Counted from the first letter of the stretch, positions 42,381-53,267 are shown. The stretch: 64,000 nt of DNA from Rhizobium sp. L51/94 (GCF_019355555.1 NZ_CP072141.1:535501-599500); one strand, 5' to 3'. Program-made: numbers and translations. Notes: generated by a model not told the origin, from the letters alone.

Positions 42381-43295
42381 ATGGATAGCACGACCACCCT
42401 CTTCGAACAGCGTCTCAAGGCCAGCGCCCTCAAGGTGGAGGCGATGCTGGCAGCGCTCATCGACGATACGCCTCTTGCAGACGAGATCGACCGGCCATCA
42501 GGGCTGATGGCCGCAATGCGCCACGGCGTACTCAACGGCGGCAAGCGCCTTCGCCCATTCCTGGTGCTCGAGACGACAGCGCTGCTTGGCGGCGATCCGG
42601 ACGCGGCACTGCGCATCGGCGCCGCCCTTGAAGCCGTCCATTGCTACTCGCTAGTACACGACGACTTGCCGGCGATGGACAATGACGACGTCAGGCGCGG
42701 CAAACCGACCGTGCATATCGCCTTCGACGAAGCGACAGCCATTCTCGCCGGTGACAGTCTGCTGACCTACGCCTTCGATATCGTCGCCGCACCCGAGACG
42801 ACGTTACCTGCGGCCCGGAAGATCGACCTCGTCCTTGCCCTTTCACGGGCTGCCGGCATCGGCGGCATGGCCGGTGGACAGGCGCTGGACCTTGCCGCAG
42901 AAAAACAGGCGCCCGGCGAACAGGGCATCAAGACACTGCAGGCCATGAAGACCGGCGCCCTGATCCGCTTTGCCTGCGAAGCCGGTGCCATTATTTCCGG
43001 TGCCTCGACAGACGACAGGCAGCGGTTGCGGACTTTCGGTGAAAAGATCGGCCTCGCCTTCCAGCTGGCCGACGATCTGCTCGACCTCACCGCCGATGCA
43101 GAAACCATGGGAAAGGCCACCGGCAAGGACGCCGGCCGTGGCAAGGGAACGCTGGTGGCGCTGCATGGCATCGCTTGGGGCGAGGAATATCTGGCACGTC
43201 AGGTCCAGGAAGCTGCAGGCTTGCTGGAACCCTACGGAGACAAGGCCGCCGTCCTCGCCGAAGCCGCCCGTTTTATTGCCAGCCGCAAGAGCTGA
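42381..43295 (+). CDS. ispA: Farnesyl diphosphate synthase (polyprenyl synthetase)
   Basis: A 304-residue short-chain trans-prenyltransferase making FPP from IPP and DMAPP/GPP. First Asp-rich motif DDLPAMDND, second DDLLDL, KRLRPFLVLE upstream and the GGQALDLAAE loop in the middle. Two small residues plus HCYSLVHDD before the first motif fit the FPP/GGPP class. ispG for the MEP pathway is nearby at 44030. Confidence 0.92.
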   Translation: MDSTTTLFEQRLKASALKVEAMLAALIDDTPLADEIDRPSGLMAAMRHGVLNGGKRLRPFLVLETTALLGGDPDAALRIGAALEAVHCYSLVHDDLPAMDNDDVRRGKPTVHIAFDEATAILAGDSLLTYAFDIVAAPETTLPAARKIDLVLALSRAAGIGGMAGGQALDLAAEKQAPGEQGIKTLQAMKTGALIRFACEAGAIISGASTDDRQRLRTFGEKIGLAFQLADDLLDLTADAETMGKATGKDAGRGKGTLVALHGIAWGEEYLARQVQEAAGLLEPYGDKAAVLAEAARFIASRKS

Positions 43296-43373
43296 ACCCA
43301 GTCATTAGGCAACGGACCGCGATTTGCATTGCAAATCGAGACGCCTGACTTTCGAAACCGGGAGCATGACCGC

Positions 43374-44012
43374 ATGCATGAAGCGTTTGCCTACCTTCCC
43401 CAGATCCTGCCTGCCTATGCGGCCTATCTGGTGGCTGCCGCGAGCCCGGGGCCGGCAATCATGGCCATTATTTCGACCTCGATGACTCAAGGCCGCAAGG
43501 CCGGCATGATGATCGCCCTTGGTATCTTCGGTGGTTCGATGACCTGGGCGTGCGCCGCCGCGCTTGGTCTTGCGACCCTGCTCCAGACCTACGCCACGGC
43601 GCTGGAGATCCTGAAGATCCTGGGCGGTCTGTATTTGCTGTATCTTGCCTATAAGGCATTTCGCGCCATGCGCTCCTCAATCGAAATGCCGCCCGCCGGC
43701 ACGGTCAGGCGGGATAGCGCCCGATCACTGCTGCTGCGCGGTTACGGCATCCACGTCACAAATCCCAAGGCGATCTTCGCTTGGCTGGCCATTATCACCT
43801 TGGGCATGCCGCAGGGAGCGCCGACCTCGGTGGCGGCGCTGATTATCGGCGGCTGCATGATCATGGGGTTCACGACCTTCATGAGCTATGCAGTGATATT
43901 CTCAACGCCGCATGCTCTGGAAGTCTACAAAAGTCTTCGACGCTGGATCGAGGGCGCGATGGCGACCTTCTATTGCCTTGCCGGGCTGAAGCTGCTGGCC
44001 AGCCGTATTTGA
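43374..44012 (+). CDS. LysE/RhtB-family amino-acid exporter
   Basis: A 212-residue inner-membrane protein with about six spans. The family motif is AASPGPAIMAIISTSMTQGRKAG (around residues 22-44, cited in part) and LYLLYLAYKAFRAM follows TM3. The start MHEAFAYLPQ is preferred because GGGAGC precedes it. The substrate (lysine, homoserine or other) cannot be told. Confidence 0.88.
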   Translation: MHEAFAYLPQILPAYAAYLVAAASPGPAIMAIISTSMTQGRKAGMMIALGIFGGSMTWACAAALGLATLLQTYATALEILKILGGLYLLYLAYKAFRAMRSSIEMPPAGTVRRDSARSLLLRGYGIHVTNPKAIFAWLAIITLGMPQGAPTSVAALIIGGCMIMGFTTFMSYAVIFSTPHALEVYKSLRRWIEGAMATFYCLAGLKLLASRI

Positions 44013-44029
44013 GGCTGACGCCGCTGGCG

Positions 44030-45283
44030 CTATTCTGCGGCCAGGGTTTTCTGGCCAAAGCGCTTTTCGATGTATTCCGCAACCAGCGCCTCGAAATCGG
44101 ATGCGATGTTCGGGCCACGCAGCGTCATCGCCTTCTGTCCATCGATGAAGACGGGAGCGGCAGGACTTTCGCCGGTGCCGGGAAGCGAGATACCGATATC
44201 GGCATGCTTGCTTTCGCCGGGACCGTTGACGATGCAGCCCATGACCGCGACGTTGAGCGCTTCGACGCCCGGATATTTCTCGCGCCAGACCGGCATGTTC
44301 TTGCGCAGGTCGTTCTGAATGTTCTGCGCCAGTTCCTGGAAAACCGTCGACGTCGTGCGACCGCAGCCCGGACAGGCGGCAACAACGGGCACGAACTGGC
44401 GGAAACCCATGACCTGCAGCAGTTCCTGCGCCACCTGGACTTCGCGCGTCCGATCGCCATTCGGCTCCGGCGTCAGTGACACGCGGATGGTGTCGCCGAT
44501 GCCGTGCTGCAGGACGTAGCCCATGGCAGCCGACGAGGCGACGATGCCCTTGCTGCCCATGCCGGCTTCTGTGAGACCGAGATGCAGTGCGTGGTCGGAG
44601 CGCTCGGAGAGCATTGAATAGACAGCAATCAGATCCTGAACCTGGCTGACCTTGGCCGAAAGAATAATCCGATTGCGCGGCAGGCCGATCTCCTCGGCAA
44701 GCTGCGCTGAAATCAGCGCCGACTGCACGATCGCTTCGCGCGTCACCTGCCGTGCCGATAGCGGGAAGCCTTCGGCCTGGTTCTTGTCCATCAGTGCGGT
44801 GAGAAGATCCTGATCCAGCGATCCCCAGTTGACGCCGATACGGACAGGCTTGGAATAGCGGATCGCCATCTCGACGATCTCGGCGAACTGCTTGTCCTTC
44901 TTGTCCTTGAAGCCGACATTGCCAGGATTGATCCGGTACTTGGCCAGCGCCTCGGCGCAATCCGGATGATCGGCCAGCAATTTGTGGCCGATATAGTGAA
45001 AATCGCCGATCAGCGGCACATCGAGCCCGAGGCGCAGCAGACGATCGCGAATGCGCGGCACTGCGGCCGCACTTTCGTCGCGGTCGACGGTGATCCGCAC
45101 CATCTCCGAACCCGCCTTGAAGAGCGCTGCCACTTGCGCCACCGTGCCGTCGATATCAGCGGTATCGGTGTTGGTCATCGACTGCACGACGACGGGCGCG
45201 CCGCCGCCGACAATGACGCCGCCGACATCGACGGCAACGCTGGCGCGACGGGGTTTCGGATCGAATTCGGTCGGTGAAGACAT
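44030..45283 (-). CDS. ispG: 4-hydroxy-3-methylbut-2-enyl diphosphate synthase
   Basis: A 417-residue 4Fe-4S enzyme of the MEP isoprenoid pathway. The N-terminal TIM-barrel part contains [19 protein letters not shown] and INPGNVGF, and the cluster cysteines are in ACPGCGR and [11 protein letters not shown]. The start [13 protein letters not shown] is used; in-frame sequence upstream is not conserved. It is convergent with the LysE gene. Confidence 0.96.
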   Translation of the reverse strand: MSSPTEFDPKPRRASVAVDVGGVIVGGGAPVVVQSMTNTDTADIDGTVAQVAALFKAGSEMVRITVDRDESAAAVPRIRDRLLRLGLDVPLIGDFHYIGHKLLADHPDCAEALAKYRINPGNVGFKDKKDKQFAEIVEMAIRYSKPVRIGVNWGSLDQDLLTALMDKNQAEGFPLSARQVTREAIVQSALISAQLAEEIGLPRNRIILSAKVSQVQDLIAVYSMLSERSDHALHLGLTEAGMGSKGIVASSAAMGYVLQHGIGDTIRVSLTPEPNGDRTREVQVAQELLQVMGFRQFVPVVAACPGCGRTTSTVFQELAQNIQNDLRKNMPVWREKYPGVEALNVAVMGCIVNGPGESKHADIGISLPGTGESPAAPVFIDGQKAMTLRGPNIASDFEALVAEYIEKRFGQKTLAAE

Positions 45284-45381
45284 GAAAAGCTCGTGTTGGC
45301 TCAAGGATAATAGGGCTTTCAGGTGGAGTACCGCGTCCGCCTTGTCAACCATATAAGGTATCACATTTCCCGGCTTACGCC

Positions 45382-46572
45382 TCAATGGCCGGACTGCTCT
45401 CCATTGTCGGCATAGCGGGCAAGGCCGGAAAACGCGAGCACGATGAGCAGCAGCAGCGGCAACATCATGAAGACCGCCGAAAAGCCGATATGCTCGGCGG
45501 CAAAGCCGATTGCCGAGGGCGCTACCAGCATGCCGGAATAGCCGAGCGTCGTGACCACTGAAATGCCGATGCCAGGCTGCAAGCCGGGAATGTTGCCGCC
45601 AGCCGAAAAGGCAATCGGCACCATGTTGGAAATACCGACGCCGCAAAGCGCGAAGCCGAGGATCGCCAGTCCGGCATTCGGCGACAGGGCGGCTATCAGC
45701 ATGCCGACGATGGCAATCACCGTGCTCACCCGCAGCGTGTTAACGGCGCCGAACCTGTCGCGCACCGCGTCGCCGGCAAAGCGCATGATGGACATGGTCA
45801 GCGAGAATGCGGCGAAGGCAAAGCCGGACAGCGTTGGCGTGGCAGCGAATTCCTGGCGAAGATAAAGCGCCCCCCAATCGAGAACGGCGCCCTCGGGAAC
45901 CATGCAGAAGAGCGCGATCACCCCCAGCAGCCATGGCAGCGGCGTCATCGGCAACTTTGCCTTTTGCTTGACTTCGCCTGGATGCGGCTGATCGCTGAAG
46001 ATGATCGGCCACGCTGCCACCAGGAAGAGGATGGCGAGACCAGTCGCCACCTCCGCATGCGCAAGCACACCCCAATGGCCGATGAGATAGCCACCGATGC
46101 CTGAACCGATGAGGCCGCCAAGGCTCCAGAAGGCATGGCAGGACGACATGATGGCACGGCGCATGGATTTTTCCACCACGACAGCATTCGCATTCATCGC
46201 CACGTCCATGGCGCCAACGAACCCGCCGAACAGAAAGAGAGCGATGGCGCCCGTCCAGACATCGGGAACCAGCGACAGGATGATCAGCATCGGCAGAAGC
46301 AGGACCGCCGTGACCTTGGCGACGAACTTCGAACCGCGTCCGGCGATCTGGGCACCCGCCACCGGCATCATCACCAGAGACCCGATGCCGAAGAACAGGA
46401 TCATCAGTCCGAGTTCGAACTTGCTCAGTTGCAGGCGTTCGGCAAATTCCGGAATTTTCGGCGCCCAGCATCCGACGACAAAGCCGTTCAACAGGAACAA
46501 CAACGATACAGCCACGCGCGTCCGTGTCAGCCAAGGCGTCTTTGCGCCACTCAAAATTTCAGTCGTCTCCAC
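45382..46572 (-). CDS. MFS transporter
   Basis: A 396-residue 12-TM carrier. Typical elements are [20 protein letters not shown] in TM1 and the symmetrical second half starting near [15 protein letters not shown]. The distribution of glycine in [16 protein letters not shown] (TM5) fits a fucose-permease/YbjJ-like group, but the substrate is open. The GTG start at VETTEILSG follows GGGGAGAG by five bases; another GTG lies ten codons upstream. Confidence 0.85.
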   Translation of the reverse strand: METTEILSGAKTPWLTRTRVAVSLLFLLNGFVVGCWAPKIPEFAERLQLSKFELGLMILFFGIGSLVMMPVAGAQIAGRGSKFVAKVTAVLLLPMLIILSLVPDVWTGAIALFLFGGFVGAMDVAMNANAVVVEKSMRRAIMSSCHAFWSLGGLIGSGIGGYLIGHWGVLAHAEVATGLAILFLVAAWPIIFSDQPHPGEVKQKAKLPMTPLPWLLGVIALFCMVPEGAVLDWGALYLRQEFAATPTLSGFAFAAFSLTMSIMRFAGDAVRDRFGAVNTLRVSTVIAIVGMLIAALSPNAGLAILGFALCGVGISNMVPIAFSAGGNIPGLQPGIGISVVTTLGYSGMLVAPSAIGFAAEHIGFSAVFMMLPLLLLIVLAFSGLARYADNGEQSGH

Positions 46573-46715
46573 CGATTCTCTCCCCAGCAAATCAGCCCCC
46601 ACCCTATTTAAATCGATTGAATTCGCAAGCGCTGATCGCCTGTGGCAAATTCACGTTTGATCTCGCGGCGTAACCGGAAGCAATTTGCTCGTTTGATCCA
46701 GATTTAGTTGCCAAT

Positions 46716-46745
46716 GAAAAAGGCGACCCCTGCGGGCCGCCTTTG
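46716..46745 (-). terminator. Intrinsic terminator after pyc
   Basis: CAAAGGCGGCCC and GGGGTCGCCTTTTT form a stem on the minus strand ending in five T, 27 bp past the pyc stop. Confidence 0.8.
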
Positions 46746-46771
46746 TATCGATTGCAATGCATCTATCAGGA

Positions 46772-49700
46772 TCAGGCCTTGTAGACGACCAGCAGGTCCT
46801 TGGCGTCGATCTGGTCGCCGGCATTGACCAGCACTTCGGCAATGGTGCCATCGGCTTCGGCGTGCAGCGCCGTCTCCATCTTCATCGCCTCGATCGAAAC
46901 GAGGACGTCACCAGCCTTGATCGCCTGTCCCGCCGTCACGAAGACGCGCGAGATGACGCCTGGCATCGGCGCGCCGACCTGAGTGGCATTGCCTGTTTCG
47001 GCCTTGCGGCGCACCGCTCCGCCGGCGGCGCCATGCACGCGGTCAGGCACCTTGATATGACGTGGCTGACCGTTGAGCTCGAAGAATACAGTGACCATGC
47101 CCTTCTCGTCGGTACCGGTCATCGCCTGGTTGAGAATAACAAGGGTCTTGCCCTTCTCGATCTCGGCAAACAGCTCTTCGCCTTCGGGAAGGCCATAGAA
47201 ATAAGCGGGCGTCGGAAGGGCCGAAACCGGACCGTAAGTGTCATGCGCCAGCGCGAAATCGGTGAAGACCTTCGGGTACATCAGGTACGAGGCAAACTCG
47301 AAATCATTGACCTTGCGCTCGATCTTGGTCTCGATCGCCGCACGCTCGGCATCGAGGTCGGCCGCTTCCAGCAGGGAGCCGGGGCGAACTGTGTAGGGCT
47401 TTTCGCCCTTCAGCGCCTTCTTCTGCAACGCCTCCGGCCAGCCGCCGGGCGGCTGTCCGAGATCGCCCTTCAGCATCGAGACGACCGATTCCGGAAACGA
47501 AACATCCTTGGCCGGGTTGATCACGTCGGCAACGGTCAGGTCTTGACTGACCATCAGCAGCGCCATGTCGCCAACCACCTTGGAGGACGGCGTCACCTTG
47601 ACGATATCGCCGAACATCTGGTTGACGTCGGCATAGGTCTGGGCGACCTGATGCCAGCGGCTTTCCAGACCTAGCGAGCGCGCCTGTTCCTTGAGATTGG
47701 TGAACTGGCCGCCCGGCATCTCGTGCAGGTAGACCTCCGAGGCCGGCCCCTTCAGGTCGCTCTCGAATGCCGAGTACTGATGGCGCACCGCCTCCCAATA
47801 GAAAGATATACGGCGGATCCATTCGGGATCGAGACCAGGATCACGCTCGGAACCGCGCAGCGCTTCGACGATGGAGCCAAGGCACGGCTGCGAGGTATTG
47901 CCCGACAGCGCATCCATGGCCGCATCGATAGCATCGACCCCCGCATCGACGGCCGCCAGCACCGTTGCGGCGGCGATACCCGACGTGTCGTGCGTGTGGA
48001 AATGGATCGGCAGGCTGGTGGCCTCGCGCAACGCCTTGAACAGCACCGTGGCCGCCGCAGGCTTCAAGAGGCCCGCCATGTCCTTCAGCGCAATGATATG
48101 AGCGCCGGCCTTTTCCAGCTCGACGGCTAGATCCGCGTAATATTTCAGATCGTATTTCGGCCGTGCGGAATTCAGGATATCGCCGGTGTAGCAGATCGCC
48201 GCTTCGCAGAGCTTGTTCTCTTCGATGATCGCGTCCATGGAGACGCGCATGTTCTCCACCCAGTTCAGGCAGTCGAAAACGCGGAACAAGTCGATGCCGC
48301 CCTTGGCCGCCTGGCGAACAAAGTATTTGACGACATTGTCCGGATAGTTCTTGTAGCCGACCCCGTTGGCGCCGCGCAGAAGCATCTGCAGCAGCAGGTT
48401 CGGCGCGCGCTCGCGGACCGAAGCCAGCCGTTCCCAGGGATCCTCGGTCAGGAAGCGCATCGACACGTCGAATGTGGCGCCGCCCCAGCATTCTAGCGAA
48501 AGCAGTTCCGGCAGCGCCCGGGCGTAGGTGCCGGCCACCTGCGCGATGTCGAAGGTCCGCATGCGGGTGGCGAGCAGCGACTGGTGACCGTCGCGCATTG
48601 TGGTGTCGGTGACCAACACGCGCTTTTCGTTGCGCATCCATTCGCCGAACTTCTTCGGACCGAGCTGGTCCAGCCTCTGCTTGGTGCCGTCAGGGATCTT
48701 GGCGTCGATATAGGGGAGGACAGGCTTGGCGATATTGTCGGACGGCGCGGGACGGCCACGCGCTTCGGGGTGTCCGTTGACGGTGACATCAGCCAGATAA
48801 GTAAGAAGCTTGGTGGCGCGGTCCTGACGCTTGACCTGCTGGAACAACTCCGGCGTCGTGTCGATGAAACGCGTCGTGTACGTATTGTCGCGGAATTTAG
48901 GGTGGGTGATGATGGCTTCGAGGAAGGTCAGGTTGGTCGCAACGCCGCGAATACGGAATTCGCGAAGAGCGCGATCCATGCGCGCGATGGCCTCATCCGG
49001 CGAGGGCGCCCAGGCGGTCACCTTTTCCAGCAGCGGATCGTAGAAGCGGGTCACGACGCCGCCGGCGTAGGCAGTGCCGCCGTCGAGACGAATGCCGAAG
49101 CCGGATGCCTGCCGGTAGGCAGTGATCCGGCCATAATCCGGAATGAAGTTATGCTCTGGATCTTCCGTCGTGATGCGGCACTGCAGGGCATGGCCGTTCA
49201 GCCGGATGTCCTTTTGCGCCGGAACGCCCGAGCCAGGCGTGCCGATGGCAAAGCCGTCGAGGATGTGGATCTGCGCTTTGACGATATCGATGCCGGTGAC
49301 GACTTCGGTGACGGTATGCTCGACCTGAATGCGCGGATTGACTTCGATGAAGTAGAATTTGCCGGTGTCCATATCCATCAGATATTCGACCGTGCCGGCG
49401 CCGACATAGCCGGTGGCGTTGGCAATCTTCAGCGAATAGGTAGCCAGCTCCTGGCGCTGCTCCGAGGTAAGATAAGGCGCCGGAGCACGTTCGACGACTT
49501 TCTGGTTGCGCCGCTGCACCGAGCAGTCGCGCTCGAACAGATGCACCGCATTGCCATGGGTATCGCCAAGGATCTGGCTTTCGACATGGCGGGCCCGCTC
49601 GACCAGCTTTTCGAGATAGACCTCGTCCTTGCCGAATGCGGCCATCGCCTCGCGCTTGGCCTCGGTGACTTCCTTGGCCAGATCCTTGGGGTCGCGGATA

Positions 49701-50233
49701 GTGCGCATGCCACGCCCGCCGCCGCCCCAGGAGGCCTTGAGCATGATCGGATAACCGATGCTATCGGCCATCCGGGCGACTTCGGCCATGTCTTCGGGCA
49801 GCGGCGCGGTCGCCGGCACGACGGGCACGCCGATCTCGATGGCGAGGTTGCGGGCGGCGACCTTGTTGCCGAGGCGCCGCATGGTATCGCCTGTCGGGCC
49901 GATGAAGATGATCCCGGCCTCTTTACAGGCATCGACAAATTCCGGGCTTTCCGACAGCAGGCCGTAGCCTGGATGGATGGCATCAGCACCGGACATCTTG
50001 GCGACGCGAATGATTTCCTCGATCGACAGATAGCTTTCGATGGGGCCTAGATCACGGGCAAGATGCGGGCCGCGGCCGACCTGGTAGCTCTCGTCAGCCT
50101 TGAAGCGGTGCAGCGCGAGCTTGTCCTCCTCGGCCCAGATGGCCACCGTCTTAATGCCTAGTTCGTTGGCGGCGCGGAATACGCGGATCGCGATCTCTGA
50201 ACGGTTTGCAACCAGGATTTTGGAAATGGGCAA
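46772..50233 (-). CDS. pyc: Pyruvate carboxylase
   Basis: A 1153-residue biotin enzyme that makes oxaloacetate from pyruvate and bicarbonate. Biotin carboxylase domain about 1-460 (ILVANRSEIAIRVFRAA, ATP loop SWGGGGRGMR, IEVNPRIQVEHTVTE), carboxyltransferase domain about 540-850 (TTMRDGHQSLLATRMRT, LECWGGATFDVSMRFL), and C-terminal carrier domain with the biotinyl lysine in EAMKMET. Start is TTG at 50233 (then PISKILVAN): GAGGAG lies 6 bp upstream and it gives the usual rhizobial length. No partner subunits are needed. Confidence 0.96.
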   Translation of the reverse strand: MPISKILVANRSEIAIRVFRAANELGIKTVAIWAEEDKLALHRFKADESYQVGRGPHLARDLGPIESYLSIEEIIRVAKMSGADAIHPGYGLLSESPEFVDACKEAGIIFIGPTGDTMRRLGNKVAARNLAIEIGVPVVPATAPLPEDMAEVARMADSIGYPIMLKASWGGGGRGMRTIRDPKDLAKEVTEAKREAMAAFGKDEVYLEKLVERARHVESQILGDTHGNAVHLFERDCSVQRRNQKVVERAPAPYLTSEQRQELATYSLKIANATGYVGAGTVEYLMDMDTGKFYFIEVNPRIQVEHTVTEVVTGIDIVKAQIHILDGFAIGTPGSGVPAQKDIRLNGHALQCRITTEDPEHNFIPDYGRITAYRQASGFGIRLDGGTAYAGGVVTRFYDPLLEKVTAWAPSPDEAIARMDRALREFRIRGVATNLTFLEAIITHPKFRDNTYTTRFIDTTPELFQQVKRQDRATKLLTYLADVTVNGHPEARGRPAPSDNIAKPVLPYIDAKIPDGTKQRLDQLGPKKFGEWMRNEKRVLVTDTTMRDGHQSLLATRMRTFDIAQVAGTYARALPELLSLECWGGATFDVSMRFLTEDPWERLASVRERAPNLLLQMLLRGANGVGYKNYPDNVVKYFVRQAAKGGIDLFRVFDCLNWVENMRVSMDAIIEENKLCEAAICYTGDILNSARPKYDLKYYADLAVELEKAGAHIIALKDMAGLLKPAAATVLFKALREATSLPIHFHTHDTSGIAAATVLAAVDAGVDAIDAAMDALSGNTSQPCLGSIVEALRGSERDPGLDPEWIRRISFYWEAVRHQYSAFESDLKGPASEVYLHEMPGGQFTNLKEQARSLGLESRWHQVAQTYADVNQMFGDIVKVTPSSKVVGDMALLMVSQDLTVADVINPAKDVSFPESVVSMLKGDLGQPPGGWPEALQKKALKGEKPYTVRPGSLLEAADLDAERAAIETKIERKVNDFEFASYLMYPKVFTDFALAHDTYGPVSALPTPAYFYGLPEGEELFAEIEKGKTLVILNQAMTGTDEKGMVTVFFELNGQPRHIKVPDRVHGAAGGAVRRKAETGNATQVGAPMPGVISRVFVTAGQAIKAGDVLVSIEAMKMETALHAEADGTIAEVLVNAGDQIDAKDLLVVYKA

Positions 50234-50343
50234 GGCGATCTCCTCGGGGTCGAAACGGGCATGTTGCACCCGCGAAGAAAATTCTTAGCGCCTTGTCACA
50301 AGAAGTTCAATTTCCCCGCGAGCCTGCAAATCAAATTTCTTGA

Positions 50344-51084
50344 TTAGACGATTAAGCCATACCGGAAAGCTAAAGCGACGATGTTCTGGCGGTTTTTGGC
50401 CTTCATCTTGTCCTGGATGCCATTCATGTACCAGTCGACAGTATGATTGGAGATCTTGAGCAGTTTGCTGATCTCCATCGAGGTCAGACCTTCTGCGAGA
50501 TAGTTGAGAATCTCCATTTCCCGCCGCGTCATCTGGATATCGACCTCCAGGCCTCGCTCGAGCGCTTCGGCTTCGTTCCGCAACTCGAGGATTTTCCAGA
50601 AGGCATTGGAGGCGACGGCATTGAAAAGGCTGATCTCGATCGGCGAAAGATCAATAACGTCGCCACCGAGCGTCATCGTGCCGAGCAAGCCGTTACGCCC
50701 GTGGATGGGAAAGATGTAGCCGTCCAGCATTCCGTGATTCCGGGCATCCATCATCATCTGCTCCATCCGCCGGCGATGCGGATCGGCGCGAAATACGGCA
50801 ATGGTATCTCGCCAGCGAAATGGGCGCTGGGCGCGCGCCAGATAGCGGACGGTTGGGTCGATCAGCACGTATTTCTTGGCGATGTAGAGCGGCGCCCATT
50901 TATCGGGCCACTTGCCGGCCAGCACGAGACTCATGGGATCGGCGCTTGGTTTCGGCTGCTTAAGCAAACCATAATAGGCAAATTTGTAAGAATGAACCAC
51001 GCGTTCCAGTTCGGTAACGACGGCTTCTACAGTGCGGCACTCCTCGAAAATAACCAGCAGTTGAAGTAGGCAATTAATATTCAC
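50344..51084 (-). CDS. LuxR-family regulator with intact AHL-binding pocket (LuxR solo)
   Basis: A 246-residue regulator counted from a GTG start preceded by AGGGGG. The N-terminal autoinducer domain keeps all key residues at TraR spacing: Trp63, Tyr67, Asp76, Pro77 and Trp91 (motif WAPLYIAKKYVLIDPTVRYL, then PFRW). The C-terminal helix-turn-helix reads TRREMEILNYLAEGLTSMEI and KISNHTVDWYMN. No luxI homologue is in the window. A longer TTG-started form (51159) is possible but has a poor leader. It lies between pyc and ndvA on the pyc strand. Confidence 0.9.
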   Translation of the reverse strand: MNINCLLQLLVIFEECRTVEAVVTELERVVHSYKFAYYGLLKQPKPSADPMSLVLAGKWPDKWAPLYIAKKYVLIDPTVRYLARAQRPFRWRDTIAVFRADPHRRRMEQMMMDARNHGMLDGYIFPIHGRNGLLGTMTLGGDVIDLSPIEISLFNAVASNAFWKILELRNEAEALERGLEVDIQMTRREMEILNYLAEGLTSMEISKLLKISNHTVDWYMNGIQDKMKAKNRQNIVALAFRYGLIV

Positions 51085-51437
51085 AAATACCCCCTGGCGC
51101 CCGGGTGCGGCAGCCGCGCCGCCATCGTCAGGCGCGGTAACAACACTTAGCCCATGCAATTAACCCCCTCATTTTTGCAGGAAATGCGGGAGGCGTCACC
51201 CGCGAATTTTCGCGTATCGATCAAAGGTAAGTCATGCCGGGCGAGAGGGCCTGCAAAACAGCAAGACTGACCGAATGGAGGGACCTCGGAGAACCGGTTT
51301 ATCGCTGGTCGCGGAGTGGTCCAAAGCGACGAAAATGGTGCCGATAACGCCTTGTCAGGATTCGTTAATCGCCGGTTCAGGTAGCAAATCGTAAAGCTCA
51401 CAACATCGGAATTCGCAGATGCACAAGAGGTATCGAC

Positions 51438-53207
51438 GTGTCGCTTTTAAGAGTTTACGCAAGAGCTTTGCAATATCTTGCCGCCTACCGGCTCCGCGTT
51501 TCTTTTGTCGTGCTCGCAAACATCGTGCTTGCCGCAATCACCATCGTTGAGCCAATCCTGTTCGGCAAGATCATCGATGCAATGTCTTCCAAGGCACCGG
51601 TTCAGCCGATCCTCATCATGTGGGGCGCCTTCGCCGTATTCAACACGATCGCCTTCGTGGTGGTCGCGCGTGAAGCCGACCGCCTGGCGCACGGCCGCCG
51701 CGCCACGCTGCTGACCGAAGCTTTTGGTCGCATCATTTCCATGCCGCTGTCGTGGCACAGCAAGCACGGCACGTCCGCTGCCCTGCACACCCTGCTGCGT
51801 GCCTGCGAAACGCTGTTCGGCCTGTGGCTGGAATTCATGCGCAACCACCTGTCGACGGTCGTCGCACTGGCTCTGCTCATCCCGACCGCGATCTCGATGG
51901 ACATCCGTCTTTCTGCAGTGCTCGGCGTGCTCGGCGTTGCATATTGGCTGATCGGCCGTGTCGTCATGAGCCGCACCAAGGATGGTCAGGCTTCTGTCGA
52001 AGATCACTATCACACGGTATTTTCGCATGTCAGCGACTCGATCAGCAACGTCTCCGTGCTGCACAGCTACAACCGCATCGAAGCTGAAACCCGTTCGCTG
52101 AAGGCATTTGCCGACCGTCTGCTGGCTGCCCAGTATCCTGTTCTCGACTGGTGGGCACTTGCCAGCGCCCTGAACCGCATGGCCTCGACCATTGCCATGA
52201 TGATCATCCTGATCATCGGCACCACCCTGGTCCAGGCCGGTAGCCTGCGCGTCGGCGACGTCATTGCCTTCATCGGCTTTGCCAACCTCTTGATCGGCCG
52301 TCTCGACCAGATGCGCATGTTCGCCACGCAGATCTTCGAAGCCCGTGCCAAGCTGGTCGACTTCTACGCCCTGGAAGACTCCGTCCGTGAGCGTGAAGAA
52401 GCAGCAGGCCTGGCCGAGATCAAGGACGTCAAGGGTGATGTCGAGTTCCGCAACGTCTCGTTCGGCTTCGGTGGCGAAAGCTCGCAGGGCCTGCACGACG
52501 TCAACTTCACGGTAAAGGCTGGCCAGACGGTTGCAATCGTCGGCCCAACCGGCGCCGGCAAGACGACGCTCGTCAACCTGCTCCAGCGCGTCTTCGACCC
52601 ACAGGTCGGCCAGATCCTCGTCGACGGCACGGATATCTCCAAGGTCACCCGCAAGTCGCTGCGCCGCAGCATTGCGACGGTCTTCCAGGATGCCGGTCTG
52701 CTGAACCGCTCGATCAGCGACAACATTCGCCTGGGCCGTGAAGATGCGACGATCGAGCAAGTCATGGAAGCCGCCAATGCTGCTGCTGCCGCCGACTTCA
52801 TCGAGACACGCGACGACGGCTACGACACCCGGGTGGGCGAACGCGGCAACAAGCTCTCCGGCGGCGAACGCCAGCGGATTGCCATCGCCCGCGCCATCCT
52901 CAAGGACGCACCTATCCTGGTCCTCGACGAAGCCACCAGCGCGCTGGATGTTGAAACAGAAAACCGCGTCAAGGCGGCCATCGACAACCTGCGCCAGAAC
53001 CGCACGACGTTCATCATCGCCCACCGCCTTTCGACGGTCCGCGAAGCCGATATCGTCCTCTTCCTGGAAAATGGCCGGGTCGTGGAAAATGGCAGCTTCG
53101 ACGATCTGAGCAAGAGCAACGGCCGCTTCGCAGCCCTGCTGCGGGCCAGCGGCATCCTCACGGACGAAGAAGTCCGCAAGGCACACACCACCCACGAAGC
53201 CGCCTAA
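51438..53207 (+). CDS. ndvA: Cyclic beta-1,2-glucan ABC exporter NdvA (ChvA)
   Basis: A 589-residue half-transporter with fused membrane (about 1-310, six spans) and ATPase domains. Walker A GPTGAGKTT, signature LSGGERQRIAIARAI, Walker B ILVLDEATSALD, H-loop IAHRLSTVREAD. NdvA-type sequence from the start (MSLLRVYARALQYLAAYR) supports the glucan exporter rather than a generic MsbA-like protein. Cyclic beta-1,2-glucan export is needed for osmoadaptation and plant interaction in Rhizobiaceae. GTG start with AAGAGG upstream. The synthase gene ndvB is not in the window. Confidence 0.95.
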   Translation: MSLLRVYARALQYLAAYRLRVSFVVLANIVLAAITIVEPILFGKIIDAMSSKAPVQPILIMWGAFAVFNTIAFVVVAREADRLAHGRRATLLTEAFGRIISMPLSWHSKHGTSAALHTLLRACETLFGLWLEFMRNHLSTVVALALLIPTAISMDIRLSAVLGVLGVAYWLIGRVVMSRTKDGQASVEDHYHTVFSHVSDSISNVSVLHSYNRIEAETRSLKAFADRLLAAQYPVLDWWALASALNRMASTIAMMIILIIGTTLVQAGSLRVGDVIAFIGFANLLIGRLDQMRMFATQIFEARAKLVDFYALEDSVREREEAAGLAEIKDVKGDVEFRNVSFGFGGESSQGLHDVNFTVKAGQTVAIVGPTGAGKTTLVNLLQRVFDPQVGQILVDGTDISKVTRKSLRRSIATVFQDAGLLNRSISDNIRLGREDATIEQVMEAANAAAAADFIETRDDGYDTRVGERGNKLSGGERQRIAIARAILKDAPILVLDEATSALDVETENRVKAAIDNLRQNRTTFIIAHRLSTVREADIVLFLENGRVVENGSFDDLSKSNGRFAALLRASGILTDEEVRKAHTTHEAA

Positions 53208-53230
53208 GGGCTTAACATCATACAAAATCG

Positions 53231-53267
53231 AAAAGGCCGGAAGGATGATCTTCTTCCGGCCTTTTTT
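53231..53267 (+). terminator. Intrinsic terminator after ndvA
   Basis: AAAAGGCCGGAAG pairs with CTTCCGGCCTTTT around a 9-base loop and ends in TTTTTT. It is bidirectional enough to serve the convergent monooxygenase gene as well. Confidence 0.92.

Noticed and set aside
48584..50050. A 488-codon plus-strand frame inside pyc
   Set aside because: Pyruvate carboxylase is intact on the other strand with all domains.
51447..53225. A 592-codon open frame antisense to ndvA
   Set aside because: The plus-strand ndvA has complete ABC motifs; the mirror frame is rich in Asp/His/Gln without any motif.
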